Below, one piece after another: positions 24,275-36,678 of a stretch of DNA of 64,000 nucleotides (the stretch's first letter is position 1; every line of letters begins with the position of its first letter). Source of the stretch: Alphaproteobacteria bacterium (GTDB lineage Bacteria > Myxococcota_A > UBA796 > GCA-2862545); NCBI GenBank assembly GCA_020632955.1, contig JACKEO010000008.1, positions 62,001-126,000 of the forward strand, written 5' to 3'. Below the pieces are notes generated by a model that did not search any database, was not told the origin of the DNA, and saw only the letters and a list, made by a program, of their open reading frames with translations. Position numbers and translations under genes: made by a program.

Positions 24275-25738
24275 ATGCCGCTCCGTCGCCTCCTCCTCGC
24301 CGTGGTGCTGCTGGTCCTCGTCGGCATGGCGTGGCGCTGGGGCGTGATCCTCACGGGCGTCTTCGAGGACGACGTCCTCTGCGTCAACTACAACACCCTG
24401 CGCGACTTCGAGGTCTACGGGCGGGTGCGCCACGGGGAGCTGCCGCTGCAGGGCCCCATCACCTCGGTGGGCGGCAACCACGGCTGGCTGGCCTACTGGA
24501 TCTTCGGGCTGGCCGTCACGGCCTGGCCGTCGGTGACCACCACGATGCTGGTGTCGATGGCGCTGGTGGCGCTGGGCTGGGGCCTCGGCGTGCTCCTGGC
24601 CTGGCGCCTGGCGCCGGGCGTGCCCACGGCCCTGGCCGCCCTGGTGCTCCTGTCCACGCACATGCCCATCCTCACCAGCTTCCCCAGCCACATCGTGCTC
24701 CTGCTGCCCGGCACCGCGCTGGCGCTGCTGGGCGCCACCTGGTCACGGGAGCACGCCTGGGGGGCCGTGCTGGCCACCACGGGCCTCGCCGTGGCGATGG
24801 GGGGCCACCGGGTGGGCTGGGTGCTCTTCGCCCTGCTCTTCCTGATGGACCGCGCGCACGACCTCAACCTGTTCCGGCGCCGGATCGCCTGGCTCCCGCT
24901 GGGCCTCTACGTGATCCCCAGCCTGGTGGTGCACGCGCTGGGCGGCTCGCCCACACCGGGCAGCGAGGACCGCACGAGCCGCTGGCTGGAGCTGGTGAGC
25001 CCGTGGCACGTGGCCGTCTCGCTGCCCTTCGCGCGGCCCTTCTACCCGGGCACCGGCGCGCTCGAGCTGGTGCAGATGGCCTTCGTGCTGGCGGTGCTCG
25101 CGCTGGCCTGGCGCGCCCTCGACACCCCCGCGGCCAAGGCCACGTGGTGGCTGTACGTGGTGCTGGCCGCCGGGCTGCTCCTGCTCCCCGAGGACGGTCA
25201 GTACTACATGCCGCTCGTGGCCCTGCTGCCCGCCCTGGTGGCGCTGGCCACGCAGGCCGTGATGCGCCTGGGTGCGGCCCCGCTGGCCGGCTGGACGGCG
25301 GCGGCCACCCTGGTGCTCGGGGCCAGCCACTTCGCCCTGGCCACCGACATGCGCTCCCAGCTCGGCGGGGTGCGCGGCGGCTTCCGGTCGATCACCGAGG
25401 AGCTGGCGCTGGTGCGCGCGCTGGGCGAGCAGCACATCTCCCGCGACGAGCTCTGGACCCGCACCCACCACGACCGTCCCCACCGGGAGCAGGCCATGGC
25501 CTACCTCGCGGCGGTGGAGCTCGACCTGCCCCCTCGGTCCGACGGCGACGCCCGGTGCTTCGAGAGCGCCCCCACCGCCCAGGTCGCCGGCCAGCCCGGC
25601 TGGGCCCCGGCAGGCACCAGCACCCTCTGGTCCCTGCGCGTCCGCGAAGGCGCCACCGACTGCACCCCCTCCCTCGAGCGCGTCGAGAGCCCGATCTGGT
25701 ACCTCGACCTCACCACCCTCCGACCCGTCGTGCACTAG
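24275..25738 (+). CDS. Polytopic membrane protein, possibly GT-C-like
   Basis: A 487-residue integral membrane protein with roughly eleven hydrophobic helices (LLLAVVLLVLVGMAW; TTMLVSMALVALGWGLGVLL; ALAALVLLSTHMPIL and others) and a soluble C-terminal domain of about 110 residues with two cysteines. The first extracytoplasmic loop carries FEDDVLC, an acidic pair at the position where GT-C glycosyltransferases (PMT/ArnT-like) have catalytic acids. That is the only hint of function and is not decisive. The ATG at 24275 was chosen because it begins the first helix after MPLRR; upstream codons are low-complexity. A palindrome lies in its leader. Confidence 0.7.
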   Translation: MPLRRLLLAVVLLVLVGMAWRWGVILTGVFEDDVLCVNYNTLRDFEVYGRVRHGELPLQGPITSVGGNHGWLAYWIFGLAVTAWPSVTTTMLVSMALVALGWGLGVLLAWRLAPGVPTALAALVLLSTHMPILTSFPSHIVLLLPGTALALLGATWSREHAWGAVLATTGLAVAMGGHRVGWVLFALLFLMDRAHDLNLFRRRIAWLPLGLYVIPSLVVHALGGSPTPGSEDRTSRWLELVSPWHVAVSLPFARPFYPGTGALELVQMAFVLAVLALAWRALDTPAAKATWWLYVVLAAGLLLLPEDGQYYMPLVALLPALVALATQAVMRLGAAPLAGWTAAATLVLGASHFALATDMRSQLGGVRGGFRSITEELALVRALGEQHISRDELWTRTHHDRPHREQAMAYLAAVELDLPPRSDGDARCFESAPTAQVAGQPGWAPAGTSTLWSLRVREGATDCTPSLERVESPIWYLDLTTLRPVVH

Positions 25739-25748
25739 CTCGGGCCGC

Positions 25749-25771
25749 GGCCGAGCAACGAAGGATCGGCC
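25749..25771. terminator. Hairpin GGCCGA-loop-TCGGCC, copy 1
   Basis: A 6-bp GC stem around an 11-base loop, 10 bases after the membrane-protein stop. An identical 23-bp copy lies at 25871-25893. Placed between convergent genes, the pair could terminate transcription in both directions. There is no T run, so intrinsic termination is uncertain. Confidence 0.4.
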
Positions 25772-25786
25772 ACCCGCCGCGACGCC

Positions 25787-25909
25787 ACGACGGCGCTGGG
25801 CGGGGTCGACACGAGGCGCGAGAGCCGAGGACCGAGGGAGTGTGTCCAGACACACATGACCGAGGGACGAGGCCGAGCAACGAAGGATCGGCCCCGCCCA
25901 GCGCCGTCG

Positions 25910-25910
<1 letters not shown>
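25787..25910. repeat. 19-bp perfect inverted repeat enclosing a short palindromic element
   Basis: Bases 25787-25805 are the exact reverse complement of 25892-25910. The centre holds the near-palindrome TGTGTCCAGACACACA (25841-25856), flanked by GACCGAGGGA-like repeats. The right arm touches the stop codon of the acyl-CoA ligase gene and overlaps hairpin copy 2. The nested layout resembles a REP/BIME-type palindromic unit or a tiny MITE. Confidence 0.7.
25871..25893. terminator. Hairpin GGCCGA-loop-TCGGCC, copy 2
   Basis: Exact 23-bp direct repeat of 25749-25771. It lies 17 bases beyond the acyl-CoA ligase stop and could serve as its terminator. Confidence 0.4.
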
Positions 25911-27754
<1,844 letters not shown>

Positions 27755-27845
27755 GGCACGCTCCCAGGGCAGGTGTGGCGGTGTCACCCTACAACCGACG
27801 GTGTCGTGGGGTGCAACCCCGGCGGCACCGCGCACGACCGGTGGC

Positions 27846-28363
27846 CTACCACACGGCCTCGTAGTCGCTGCGCGCGAGGTTCCAGGTGGCGCCGTACACA
27901 TGCACCTTCCGGGTGGGCTCCCCGTCGTGCACGAGCGGGCCTCCCGCGTGCGTCCAGGCCAGCACGCTGCCCGCGAGGTTGCGCACGTCCAGGCCCTTCT
28001 CCCGCTGCTCCTTGGCCCACTGCCCGCTGCGGTAGCCGATGGTGCAGTAGGCCACGACCACCTTGCCCTCGGCCTCCTCGGGGTGGGCGGCGAGCTCGTC
28101 GGGCGTGACCGCGCCGGGCAGGGTGGAGACCTCCCGCTCCTGCGGCTCCCGCACGTCCACCAGCAGCACCCGCCCGTCGGCGAGCAGGGCCTGCGCCTCG
28201 GTGGCCGTGACGTCGGGCACGTCGCCGAAGGTCTTCTTGTAGCCGGCGTACATGGCCTCGACGCGGGCGGCGCGCGCGGCGTCGTCGGCGGGGGGACGAG
28301 CCCACGCGCAGAGCAGCGCCGAGGCCACGGCGAACGCGCCCAGGGCGGCCACGAGGCCGCGCC

Positions 28364-28367
<4 letters not shown>
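27846..28367 (-). CDS. Exported rhodanese-domain protein
   Basis: 173 residues with an N-terminal hydrophobic signal or anchor (1-22) and a single rhodanese domain (about 50-165). The active-site cysteine is Cys108 in VVAYCTIGYRSG, within the six-residue loop expected of sulfurtransferases, and VLLVDVREPQERE marks the CH2A-like element. It starts with GTG overlapping the antiporter stop as GTGA, so antiporter and rhodanese are coupled. A periplasmic sulfur-transfer or redox role is likely, but the acceptor is unknown. Confidence 0.88.
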
Positions 28368-30286
<1,919 letters not shown>

Positions 30287-30426
30287 CCACCCCCCGTTCC
30301 AGTCCGGGCCGAGCGCACACGCGCGCCCCCTGCGGCGTATCCCGCTGCCGCGCCAGGGGGGGCCCGTCGCGCCCGGGCACGCCGATGGAGCCGCCCGAGG
30401 GCGTGCTGCCCGCGTCCCGCTCGGGC

Positions 30427-30432
30427 TAACCT
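30427..30432 (+). promoter_or_regulatory. Possible -10 element TAACCT
   Basis: Lies in GGCTAACCTGCG (30424-30435), 36 bases before the TTG start of the AAA+ gene. The same 12 bases with one change occur at 43258-43269 before the thrombospondin-repeat gene. No matching -35 box is evident. Confidence 0.35.
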
Positions 30433-30467
30433 GCGCCGTCCTCCGGAGGGGGACGGACGGAGACCCC

Positions 30468-33245
30468 TTGCCGCCCAGCCTCGACGACGACCGCGCCACC
30501 CTCGCCTCGGCCACCCGCGACCTGGTGGCGCTGGCCCGGCAGGGAGAGCTGGCCTCGACCTGGTGCCGCGAGGCCGACGCGACGGCGCTGCTGGCCACGC
30601 TCCGCGCCGGACGCAGCGTGCTGCTCGTGGGACCCGAGGGCGTGGGCCGCCGGAGCACGCTGCGTGCCGCCGCGGCCCTCTCGGCGGCCGCGCGACCCGC
30701 GGAGCGCGTGGGTCTCTTCTCCACCTCCACCGGCACCCTGCTGGCCGGCACGAAGTACCTGGGCGAGTGGCAGACCCGCCTCGACGGCCTCCTCGACGCC
30801 CTGGCGCGGCGGTCCTGGGTGCTCGCCCTCGACGACGTGTGGAACCTGCACTTCGCCGGCGGCGCCACCGACCTGCCCTACAACATGCTCGACCACCTGC
30901 GCCCGTGGCTGGCCGACGGCCGGGTGCAGCTCGTGGCCCACGCCACCCCCGCCCAGCTCCGCATGCTGGAGCGCACCCCCGGCGTCACGGAGCTCTTCGT
31001 CCACCAGGCCGTGGAGGCGCTGGACGACGCCCAGGTGGACCGGGTGCTCGCCGCCGCCGCCGCCGAGGTGGAGCTGGAGCTGGAGCCGGCCGCGCGGGCC
31101 AGCCTCGTCGACCTCACGCGGCGCTTCCTGCCCTCCCGGCCCCAGCCCGGACCCGCCCTCGACCTGCTCCAGCGCGTGCGGCACTACCAGGAGCAGAAGG
31201 CGGGCATCGACGAGCCCGAGGCGGCCACGCCGGCCTTCGTGGAGCGGGTCTTCGGCATCTACGCGGGCCTGCCCGCCTTCGTCGTGAGCCGCAGCACCAC
31301 CCGCTCCACGCAGGAGATCCGCAGCTGGTTCGAGGAGCGGCTGGTGGGCCAGCGCGAGGCCATCGAGTCCGTGGTGCAGGCCATCGCGCTGTTCAAGTCC
31401 GGGCTGCACGACCCCCGCCGTCCGCTCGGCACCTTCCTCTTCGTGGGGCCCACCGGCGTGGGCAAGACCGAGCTCGCGCGCGCGCTGGCCACCTTCCTGT
31501 TCGGCAGTCCCCACCGCATGCTCCGGTTCGACCTGGGCGAGCTCAAGGACGAGTCCGGGGTCCACCGCCTGCTCGGCAGCCCCTACCGTCCCCGGGAGCC
31601 CGCCCTGCTCGCCGACGCCGTGCGCCAGCAGCCCTTCCAGGTGGTGCTCTTCGACGAGCTCGAGAAGGCCCACCCCGCCGTGCTCGACGTGCTGCTGTCG
31701 GTGCTGGACGAGGGCCGCGCCACCACGCCCTCGGGCGACACGGTGGACCTGCGCAGCTGCTTCGTGCTCTGCACCTCCAACGTGGGGGCCCAGGACGCGT
31801 CGCGCGCGGTGGGCTTCGGGGCCGCCGAGCCCGGTCGCCACCGCGCCGACCTCCTCGCCGCCCTCGAGAAGACCTTCCGGCCGGAGCTCCTCGGTCGCTT
31901 CCAGCACGTGGTCCCCTTCCACCCCCTCGACGTGGAGCAGGTGCGCCGCATCGCCCGCATCGCGCTCCGCGAGATCCTCGGCCGCGAGGGCATCACGTCG
32001 CGCAACCTCGTGGTGGAGGTGGACGACGAGGCCCTCGACCTCGTGATCTCCTCGGCCTTCGACGCCCGCTGGGGAGCCCGCGGCCTCGCCCGCGAGCTGC
32101 AGCGCCTGGTGGTGATGCCCCTGGCCGTCACCCTCATGGAGCACCGCATCGAGCCCGGCCAGGTGCTCAAGGTGACCGCCCAGGACGGCCACGTGCGGGT
32201 GCGCCGGCTCGACACCGCCACCACCCACGAGGCCCGCCGCGAGGCCGAGCCGATCCCCTTCGACGGTCGACGCGCCGCGCGGCCCGACCTGGAGGAGGCC
32301 GCGCGTGCCCTCGATCACGACCTCGCCGCACTGTCCACGGCCGCCGGGGAGGGCTCGCTGCTCGTCACCCGTCGCCTGCTCGAGAGCCGTCGCACCCGGG
32401 CCGGCTTCTGGGACGACACCGAGGGGGCCGCGCGGGAGCTGCGCGACCTCGACGCGGTCACCCGCACCCTGGAGCGCCTCGACCGCCTCCGCACCCGCAT
32501 CGCCGACCTGCACGCCGACCTCGAGCGCTCCAGCCTGCGCAGCCAGCTCGTGGGCATCGCCGCGCGCGCCGAGGAGCTCCGGGAGGCCATGGCCACGGCC
32601 TGGCGGGAGCTGGTGCACGTGGGGCCCGACGGCATGTGGGACGCCCTGGTCCACGTGCGTCCCCTCGGCCGCACCCGCCTCGCCCGCGACCTGCTCGTGC
32701 GGTCCTACACGGCCTGGGCGGAGCAGCAGGGCCTCCGGGTGGACTGGCTGTGCGAGCCCCGCGCCGACGACGAGGCGGCCTGGTTCGCCGTGTGCGGCCC
32801 CTACGCGCACGGCCTGCTGCGCCTGGAGGCCGGCGTGCACCGCGTGGCCGACGGCGAGGCCCACGACGCGGCACGGGTGCGGGTGGCGCCCTGGATCGAC
32901 CGCACCCGCCCGGTGGTCTTCGTCGACCATCGCGCGCTGAAGGGCCTCGGCGCCTACGGCGGCAAGATCCGCAGCCGCCTGGCCTGCGAGGGCGGCTGGG
33001 TGCTCCAGAACCACCGCACCCTGTCCGAGAACCGCGACCTCGCGCTGCACGTCGCCGCCGCCTGGGCCGAGGCGCCCGAGCCCGTCGACCTCGTGGTGCG
33101 ACGCTACGACCTCGTGGCACCGCTCGTGCGCGATGCGCTCACGGGCCACACGTCGGGGCGCCCCGACGCCCTGGGGCCGGAGCGGCTCCACGAGCTGCTC
33201 TGCCGCCGGGTGGAGGTGGCCTCGAGCGGTCCCGAAGCAGCCTGA
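30468..33245 (+). CDS. ClpB-like double AAA+ ATPase fused to a degenerate RF2-like domain
   Basis: 925 residues. D1 (about 40-250) has a weakened Walker A (GPEGVGRRS, 55-63, lacking the lysine), a pore loop KYLGEW (96-101, ClpB: KYRGEF) and Walker B LALDDV. D2 (about 285-560) is intact: GPTGVGKTE (K333), FDELEKAHP (D396, E397) and TSNVG; but the ClpB D2 pore loop GYVG is replaced by SPYRPRE. There is no ClpB N-domain or coiled-coil middle domain, and no ClpP-binding loop is apparent. Residues 647-920 align with peptide-release factor 2: FWDDTEGAARELRDLD, SYTAWAEQQGL, GPYAHGLLRLEAGVHRV (from 777), then GAYGGKIRSR, where the catalytic GGQ reads GGK (831-833). The stop-codon-reading SPF is also absent. 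The TTG start at 30468 follows GGAG. Confidence 0.85.
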   Translation: MPPSLDDDRATLASATRDLVALARQGELASTWCREADATALLATLRAGRSVLLVGPEGVGRRSTLRAAAALSAAARPAERVGLFSTSTGTLLAGTKYLGEWQTRLDGLLDALARRSWVLALDDVWNLHFAGGATDLPYNMLDHLRPWLADGRVQLVAHATPAQLRMLERTPGVTELFVHQAVEALDDAQVDRVLAAAAAEVELELEPAARASLVDLTRRFLPSRPQPGPALDLLQRVRHYQEQKAGIDEPEAATPAFVERVFGIYAGLPAFVVSRSTTRSTQEIRSWFEERLVGQREAIESVVQAIALFKSGLHDPRRPLGTFLFVGPTGVGKTELARALATFLFGSPHRMLRFDLGELKDESGVHRLLGSPYRPREPALLADAVRQQPFQVVLFDELEKAHPAVLDVLLSVLDEGRATTPSGDTVDLRSCFVLCTSNVGAQDASRAVGFGAAEPGRHRADLLAALEKTFRPELLGRFQHVVPFHPLDVEQVRRIARIALREILGREGITSRNLVVEVDDEALDLVISSAFDARWGARGLARELQRLVVMPLAVTLMEHRIEPGQVLKVTAQDGHVRVRRLDTATTHEARREAEPIPFDGRRAARPDLEEAARALDHDLAALSTAAGEGSLLVTRRLLESRRTRAGFWDDTEGAARELRDLDAVTRTLERLDRLRTRIADLHADLERSSLRSQLVGIAARAEELREAMATAWRELVHVGPDGMWDALVHVRPLGRTRLARDLLVRSYTAWAEQQGLRVDWLCEPRADDEAAWFAVCGPYAHGLLRLEAGVHRVADGEAHDAARVRVAPWIDRTRPVVFVDHRALKGLGAYGGKIRSRLACEGGWVLQNHRTLSENRDLALHVAAAWAEAPEPVDLVVRRYDLVAPLVRDALTGHTSGRPDALGPERLHELLCRRVEVASSGPEAA

Positions 33246-33260
33246 GATCGCCGCCCGGGG

Positions 33261-33989
33261 TCAGCGGGGGCCGCAGTCCGTGCAGTCCGAGCCGTAGGCA
33301 CAGAGGCTGTAGTCGCTGCCCACGCCGCCGTCGTCGCAGTCGCCGTCGTCGGGGTAGTCGCAGTCGTCGGTGCAGGAGTCCACCTGACGGGGCCCGCAGT
33401 CCGTGCAGTCCGTGCCCAGGCTGCAGAGGTCGTAGAGCGAGCCCGCCCCCCCGTCGTCGCACTCGCCGTCGCCGGGGAAGGAGCAGGTGTCGAGGCAGGC
33501 GGTGACCTGCCCGCCCGAGCCGCCGTTGGACCCGCCGTTGCTCCCGCCGTTCCCGCCGCCACCGGTGTCGTCGGTGCAGTTGCGGGTGTCGAAGCGACAC
33601 TGCAGCGTGCACGCCAGGGTGCCGCCGGTGTGCCCGAGGGTCTGGCAGGTCTGCCCGTTGAGGTCGTTGAGGTCGCACTGCTCGCCGGCCTCCACCTTGC
33701 CGTTCTTGCAGCGCGCAGGCGGCGTGGTGGTGCCGGAGTCGCCCGACGTGCCGGAGTCCTTGCCGATGACGCCGCTGCCCTTGCCGTCGTCCCCCGAGTC
33801 GCCGGCCTTGCCGGTGTCGCCCGTGTCGGCGGTCTCGTCGTCGTCGGCCGAGGAGTCCTTGGCGCCCGACCCACCCTTGTCGTCGCCCGACGAGGTGTCC
33901 TGGGTGCCCGTGTCGGTGGTGAAGGCAGCCGGCACGACGCAGCCCGTCACCAGCCATCCGAACCCGATCCACAGCGCCAGCCTGCCCAT
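33261..33989 (-). CDS. Cys-rich surface lipoprotein
   Basis: 242 residues. Lipoprotein signal (LVTGC, Cys17), a long Asp/Ser/Gly/Thr linker (20-90), a Myxococcus-type cysteine repeat (CKNGKVEAGEQCDLND, TCQTLGHTGGTLACTLQC), a Gly/Asn/Ser linker, then two copies of a 35-residue module CxxxCxxxxDGxCDDGGxGSxYxLCxxGxDCTDCGPR. The even cysteine pattern implies disulfides and an extracellular location. The linker composition matches that of the giant lipoprotein at 14.3 kb. No binding function can be read from it. GGGAGGCACGC precedes the ATG. It converges on the AAA+ gene with a gap of only 15 bases. Confidence 0.85.
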   Translation of the reverse strand: MGRLALWIGFGWLVTGCVVPAAFTTDTGTQDTSSGDDKGGSGAKDSSADDDETADTGDTGKAGDSGDDGKGSGVIGKDSGTSGDSGTTTPPARCKNGKVEAGEQCDLNDLNGQTCQTLGHTGGTLACTLQCRFDTRNCTDDTGGGGNGGSNGGSNGGSGGQVTACLDTCSFPGDGECDDGGAGSLYDLCSLGTDCTDCGPRQVDSCTDDCDYPDDGDCDDGGVGSDYSLCAYGSDCTDCGPR

Positions 33990-34044
33990 GCGTGCCTCCC
34001 GGTCGGCGCGCAGGTAGCCCGTCGGCGTCGCACAGGCGATCTAC

Positions 34045-35415
34045 TCAACTCTCCCGGTAGGCCGCGTGGTCTCGTCGGCGGGCCGAGGTGCGGGCCTCGT
34101 GGCTCTCGGCCACCACCAGCTCGTAGAGCACCGCCTGCTTGCCCTCGCGAGGCCTCAGGATGCGCCCCAGCCGCTGCACGTGCTCCCGCACCGTGGCCGT
34201 GCCCGACAGCACCACCGCCACGTCGGCCGCGGGCACGTCCACCCCCTCGTTGAGCACGCGGCTGGTGACGATCACGGGCAGCTCGCCCGACGCGAAGGCC
34301 TCGAGCAGCGCGCGCCGCTCCTTCACGTCGGTCTGGTGGGTGATGGCGGGCACGAGCAGCGCACGGCTGATGGCGTGCACCGTGGCGTTGTCGTGGGTGA
34401 AGACGATCACCCGGCCGTCGCGGTGGTGGGCCAGGATCTCGGCCAGCCGGCGCAGCTTCTCGGGCGCGGCCTGCACCAGCTCCCGCGCCCGGCGCCACGC
34501 GCGGAAGGCCTCCCGACCCTCCTTCGAGCGGGCCGTCTCGCGCAGGAAGTGGGCCCAGCCGCCCCGCCCGCCGAGGCGGATGCCGCGCGCCGCGACGAAC
34601 CCGCGCCACTGGTCCTCGGCCTGCGCGTAGGCGGCGCGGTCGGCCGCGTCGAGGTGCACCGTGAGCACCTCGGTGCGGTAGGGCGCGAGGAAGTCGCCCG
34701 CCAGATCGGTGATCTCGCGCCGGAAGACCACCGGGCCCACCAGCTCGTCGAGCCAGGCATGGGCGCCGTCGGGCCGCTCCAGCGTGGCGGTGAGCCCCAG
34801 CCGGAAGGGCGCGATGCTGCCCGTGGCCGCCTGGGCGTAGCTGGGACCCGGCAGGTGGTGGACCTCGTCGAAGACCAGCAGGCCGAAGCGGTCGCCCCAC
34901 CGCTCCACCTGCATCCATGCAGAATCGTAGGTTGCGACCGTGATCGCCTCGAGCTCGTGGTGCCCCCCGCCGAGCAGGCCCACCGGCTCGCCGAAGGCCC
35001 GACGGAGCGCGTCGTACCACTGCCCCACGAGGTCGAGCGTGGGCGCCACCACCAGCGCGCTGCGCGCCGCCCGTGCGATGCACAGCTCGGCGACGAAGGA
35101 CTTCCCCGCGCCCGTGGGCAGCACCACCACGCCGCGACGGCCGCGCCGCCACCACGCGTCGACCGCCTCGGCCTGGTAGGGCCGCGGCACCCGATCGCCC
35201 TCGTGCTCGCGCTCCAGCGCGACGTAGGCGCGCGCCTCGTCGCGGAAGGCCACCCCCTCGCCGTGCAGGTGGAGCACCACCTCGTGGTAGGCGGCGGCCG
35301 GCGCGCGCGGCAGGCCCACCCGCGCGTCGAACCGGGCCGAGGCCGGCCACGCCTCCTCGGGCAGCCCCTCGAGCAGCAGGGTGCCGCGATCCCAGCGGAG
35401 GGCCGGTGGCGTCAT
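34045..35415 (-). CDS. XPB-family DNA helicase (SF2)
   Basis: A 456-residue superfamily-2 helicase of the XPB/Rad25 type as found in archaea and some bacteria. A damage-recognition-like N-terminal domain (about 1-80) precedes RPYQAEAVDAWW (Q-motif region) and the Walker A VVLPTGAGKSF; then come DEVHHL (motif II), LGLTATLERPDG (III), a helical thumb insertion (about 230-300), IVTSRVLNEGVDVPAADVA (V) and QRLGRILRP (VI). It starts at an ATG overlapping the stop of the Bax1-like gene as ATGA. Archaeal XPB works with the Bax1 nuclease in cutting bubble DNA, and the same pairing here suggests a repair role. Confidence 0.9.
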   Translation of the reverse strand: MTPPALRWDRGTLLLEGLPEEAWPASARFDARVGLPRAPAAAYHEVVLHLHGEGVAFRDEARAYVALEREHEGDRVPRPYQAEAVDAWWRRGRRGVVVLPTGAGKSFVAELCIARAARSALVVAPTLDLVGQWYDALRRAFGEPVGLLGGGHHELEAITVATYDSAWMQVERWGDRFGLLVFDEVHHLPGPSYAQAATGSIAPFRLGLTATLERPDGAHAWLDELVGPVVFRREITDLAGDFLAPYRTEVLTVHLDAADRAAYAQAEDQWRGFVAARGIRLGGRGGWAHFLRETARSKEGREAFRAWRRARELVQAAPEKLRRLAEILAHHRDGRVIVFTHDNATVHAISRALLVPAITHQTDVKERRALLEAFASGELPVIVTSRVLNEGVDVPAADVAVVLSGTATVREHVQRLGRILRPREGKQAVLYELVVAESHEARTSARRRDHAAYRES

Positions 35416-36635
35416 CGGGCCACCCGCTCGAGCGCGGCGAGCACCTCGCGCACCGGCACCACCTGGGCGAAGGGGATCACCTCCCCCGCGAGCTCGTCGA
35501 GGCCCTCGGTGGACCCCGCCAGCGAGCGGGAGACCGCGAGCACGAGGTTGCCCGGGCCGTGCCGGGTGAGGCCCTCGAGGCGCCGCTCCAGCCAGCCTCG
35601 CCGCCAGAAGCCCACGAGGTCGAGGTGGGCCTCGCGACCGTCCTTGCGGAAGGTGAAGTCGGGGAGCACCACGCCGTGGCCTCCGAGCTCGATGGGCAGG
35701 GTGTCCTCGGTCATCGTCCACCCGGTGTCGCCCGCGGCCTCCCACCGCTCCACGAACCAGCGGCGCTCGCGTGGCTCCCACGCGCCCGTGTCGGCGAGGT
35801 GGCTGCGGAGGCCGTGCTCGTGGGTGAGCTCGAGGCGCTTGCGGTGGGCGGCGCGCGTCCACTCCACCTCGGCCTCCAGGCGCCAGGGCACCTCCTGCAG
35901 CAGCAGGGCCGGGAAGAAGCGGGCGAGCTGCAGGCCGTAGCGGGTGGACTGCTTGAAGAGCGAGCACGGCCCGTCGAGCTCGAGGTGGAGCAGCGACCCC
36001 TCCCGCCGCGCCGCGTGCACGAGCTGCTGGAACTTCACGTGGCGCAGGAGCTGACGCACCTTGCCCACGGACGGCCCGTGCAGGGTGATGCGCACGTCGA
36101 CCGCGCGCAGCAGCAGGGCCTGCACGAGGGCCACGTTGTAGCGGTGGAGCAGCGCCTGCGCGTCGAGCGGGCGCCAGGTGACCACCACCTGGGCCTCGGG
36201 CAGGTCGGCGTAGAGCGCGCGGGCCAGCACCTCGGCCGACAGCCCGTGGCGGGCGCCCACCTCGGCGAGCACGTCGGCGGCGGTGGGCCTGCCCAGGGCG
36301 TCGGGGCGAAGGGCCAGCGGCGCCCGCGCCCGCGCGGCCCGGAAGACCTCGGCGCGCAGCTCGCGTGGGGGCAGCGGCGCCTCCACGTCGGCCTCACAGC
36401 GGTCGACCACCAGCTTGGCCAGGCCGCGGATCACCTTGTGCGAGCGATGGGTGGCCCCCACCTCCTCGAGCTGCGCCCGCAGCGTGCCCAGGGTCCACCC
36501 CTCCTCGAGGGCCTGGGCGGGCAGCGCCACCAGCTCCTCGGCGGCCTCGAGGAGATCCTTGCGGGTGGGATCCACCAGCTCGGGGTGGATCTCGCGGCCG
36601 CGGACCCGCGCCCGCACGAGCGCTGCCGTGAGCAT
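35412..36635 (-). CDS. DUF790 / Bax1-like nuclease, partner of XPB
   Basis: A 407-residue member of DUF790. The N-terminal part (MLTAALVRARVRGREIHPELV) and the middle (LHRYNVALVQALLLRA, KFQQLVHAARREG, FKQSTRYGLQLARFFPALLL) match the family. The C-terminal nuclease core has LPDFTFRKDG...HLDLVGFWRRGWLERRL (approximately 330-360), the PDDEXK-like LPDF/LEIVGFW arrangement with Asp in place of the common Glu. Its stop overlaps the helicase start by four bases, so the helicase and nuclease are made together. The archaeal Bax1-XPB complex unwinds and incises DNA with a 5' extension; the function here follows from homology and context. Confidence 0.87.
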   Translation of the reverse strand: MLTAALVRARVRGREIHPELVDPTRKDLLEAAEELVALPAQALEEGWTLGTLRAQLEEVGATHRSHKVIRGLAKLVVDRCEADVEAPLPPRELRAEVFRAARARAPLALRPDALGRPTAADVLAEVGARHGLSAEVLARALYADLPEAQVVVTWRPLDAQALLHRYNVALVQALLLRAVDVRITLHGPSVGKVRQLLRHVKFQQLVHAARREGSLLHLELDGPCSLFKQSTRYGLQLARFFPALLLQEVPWRLEAEVEWTRAAHRKRLELTHEHGLRSHLADTGAWEPRERRWFVERWEAAGDTGWTMTEDTLPIELGGHGVVLPDFTFRKDGREAHLDLVGFWRRGWLERRLEGLTRHGPGNLVLAVSRSLAGSTEGLDELAGEVIPFAQVVPVREVLAALERVAR

Positions 36636-36678
36636 GTGCCGAGCCTCCGAGGGCGGGCCCCTACCGCGGGGCGCCGGG

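Noticed and set aside
27805..27825. GGGGTGCAACCCC hairpin as a terminator for the rhodanese gene
   Set aside because: The stem is only four base pairs and there is no T run, so it is not distinguishable from background.
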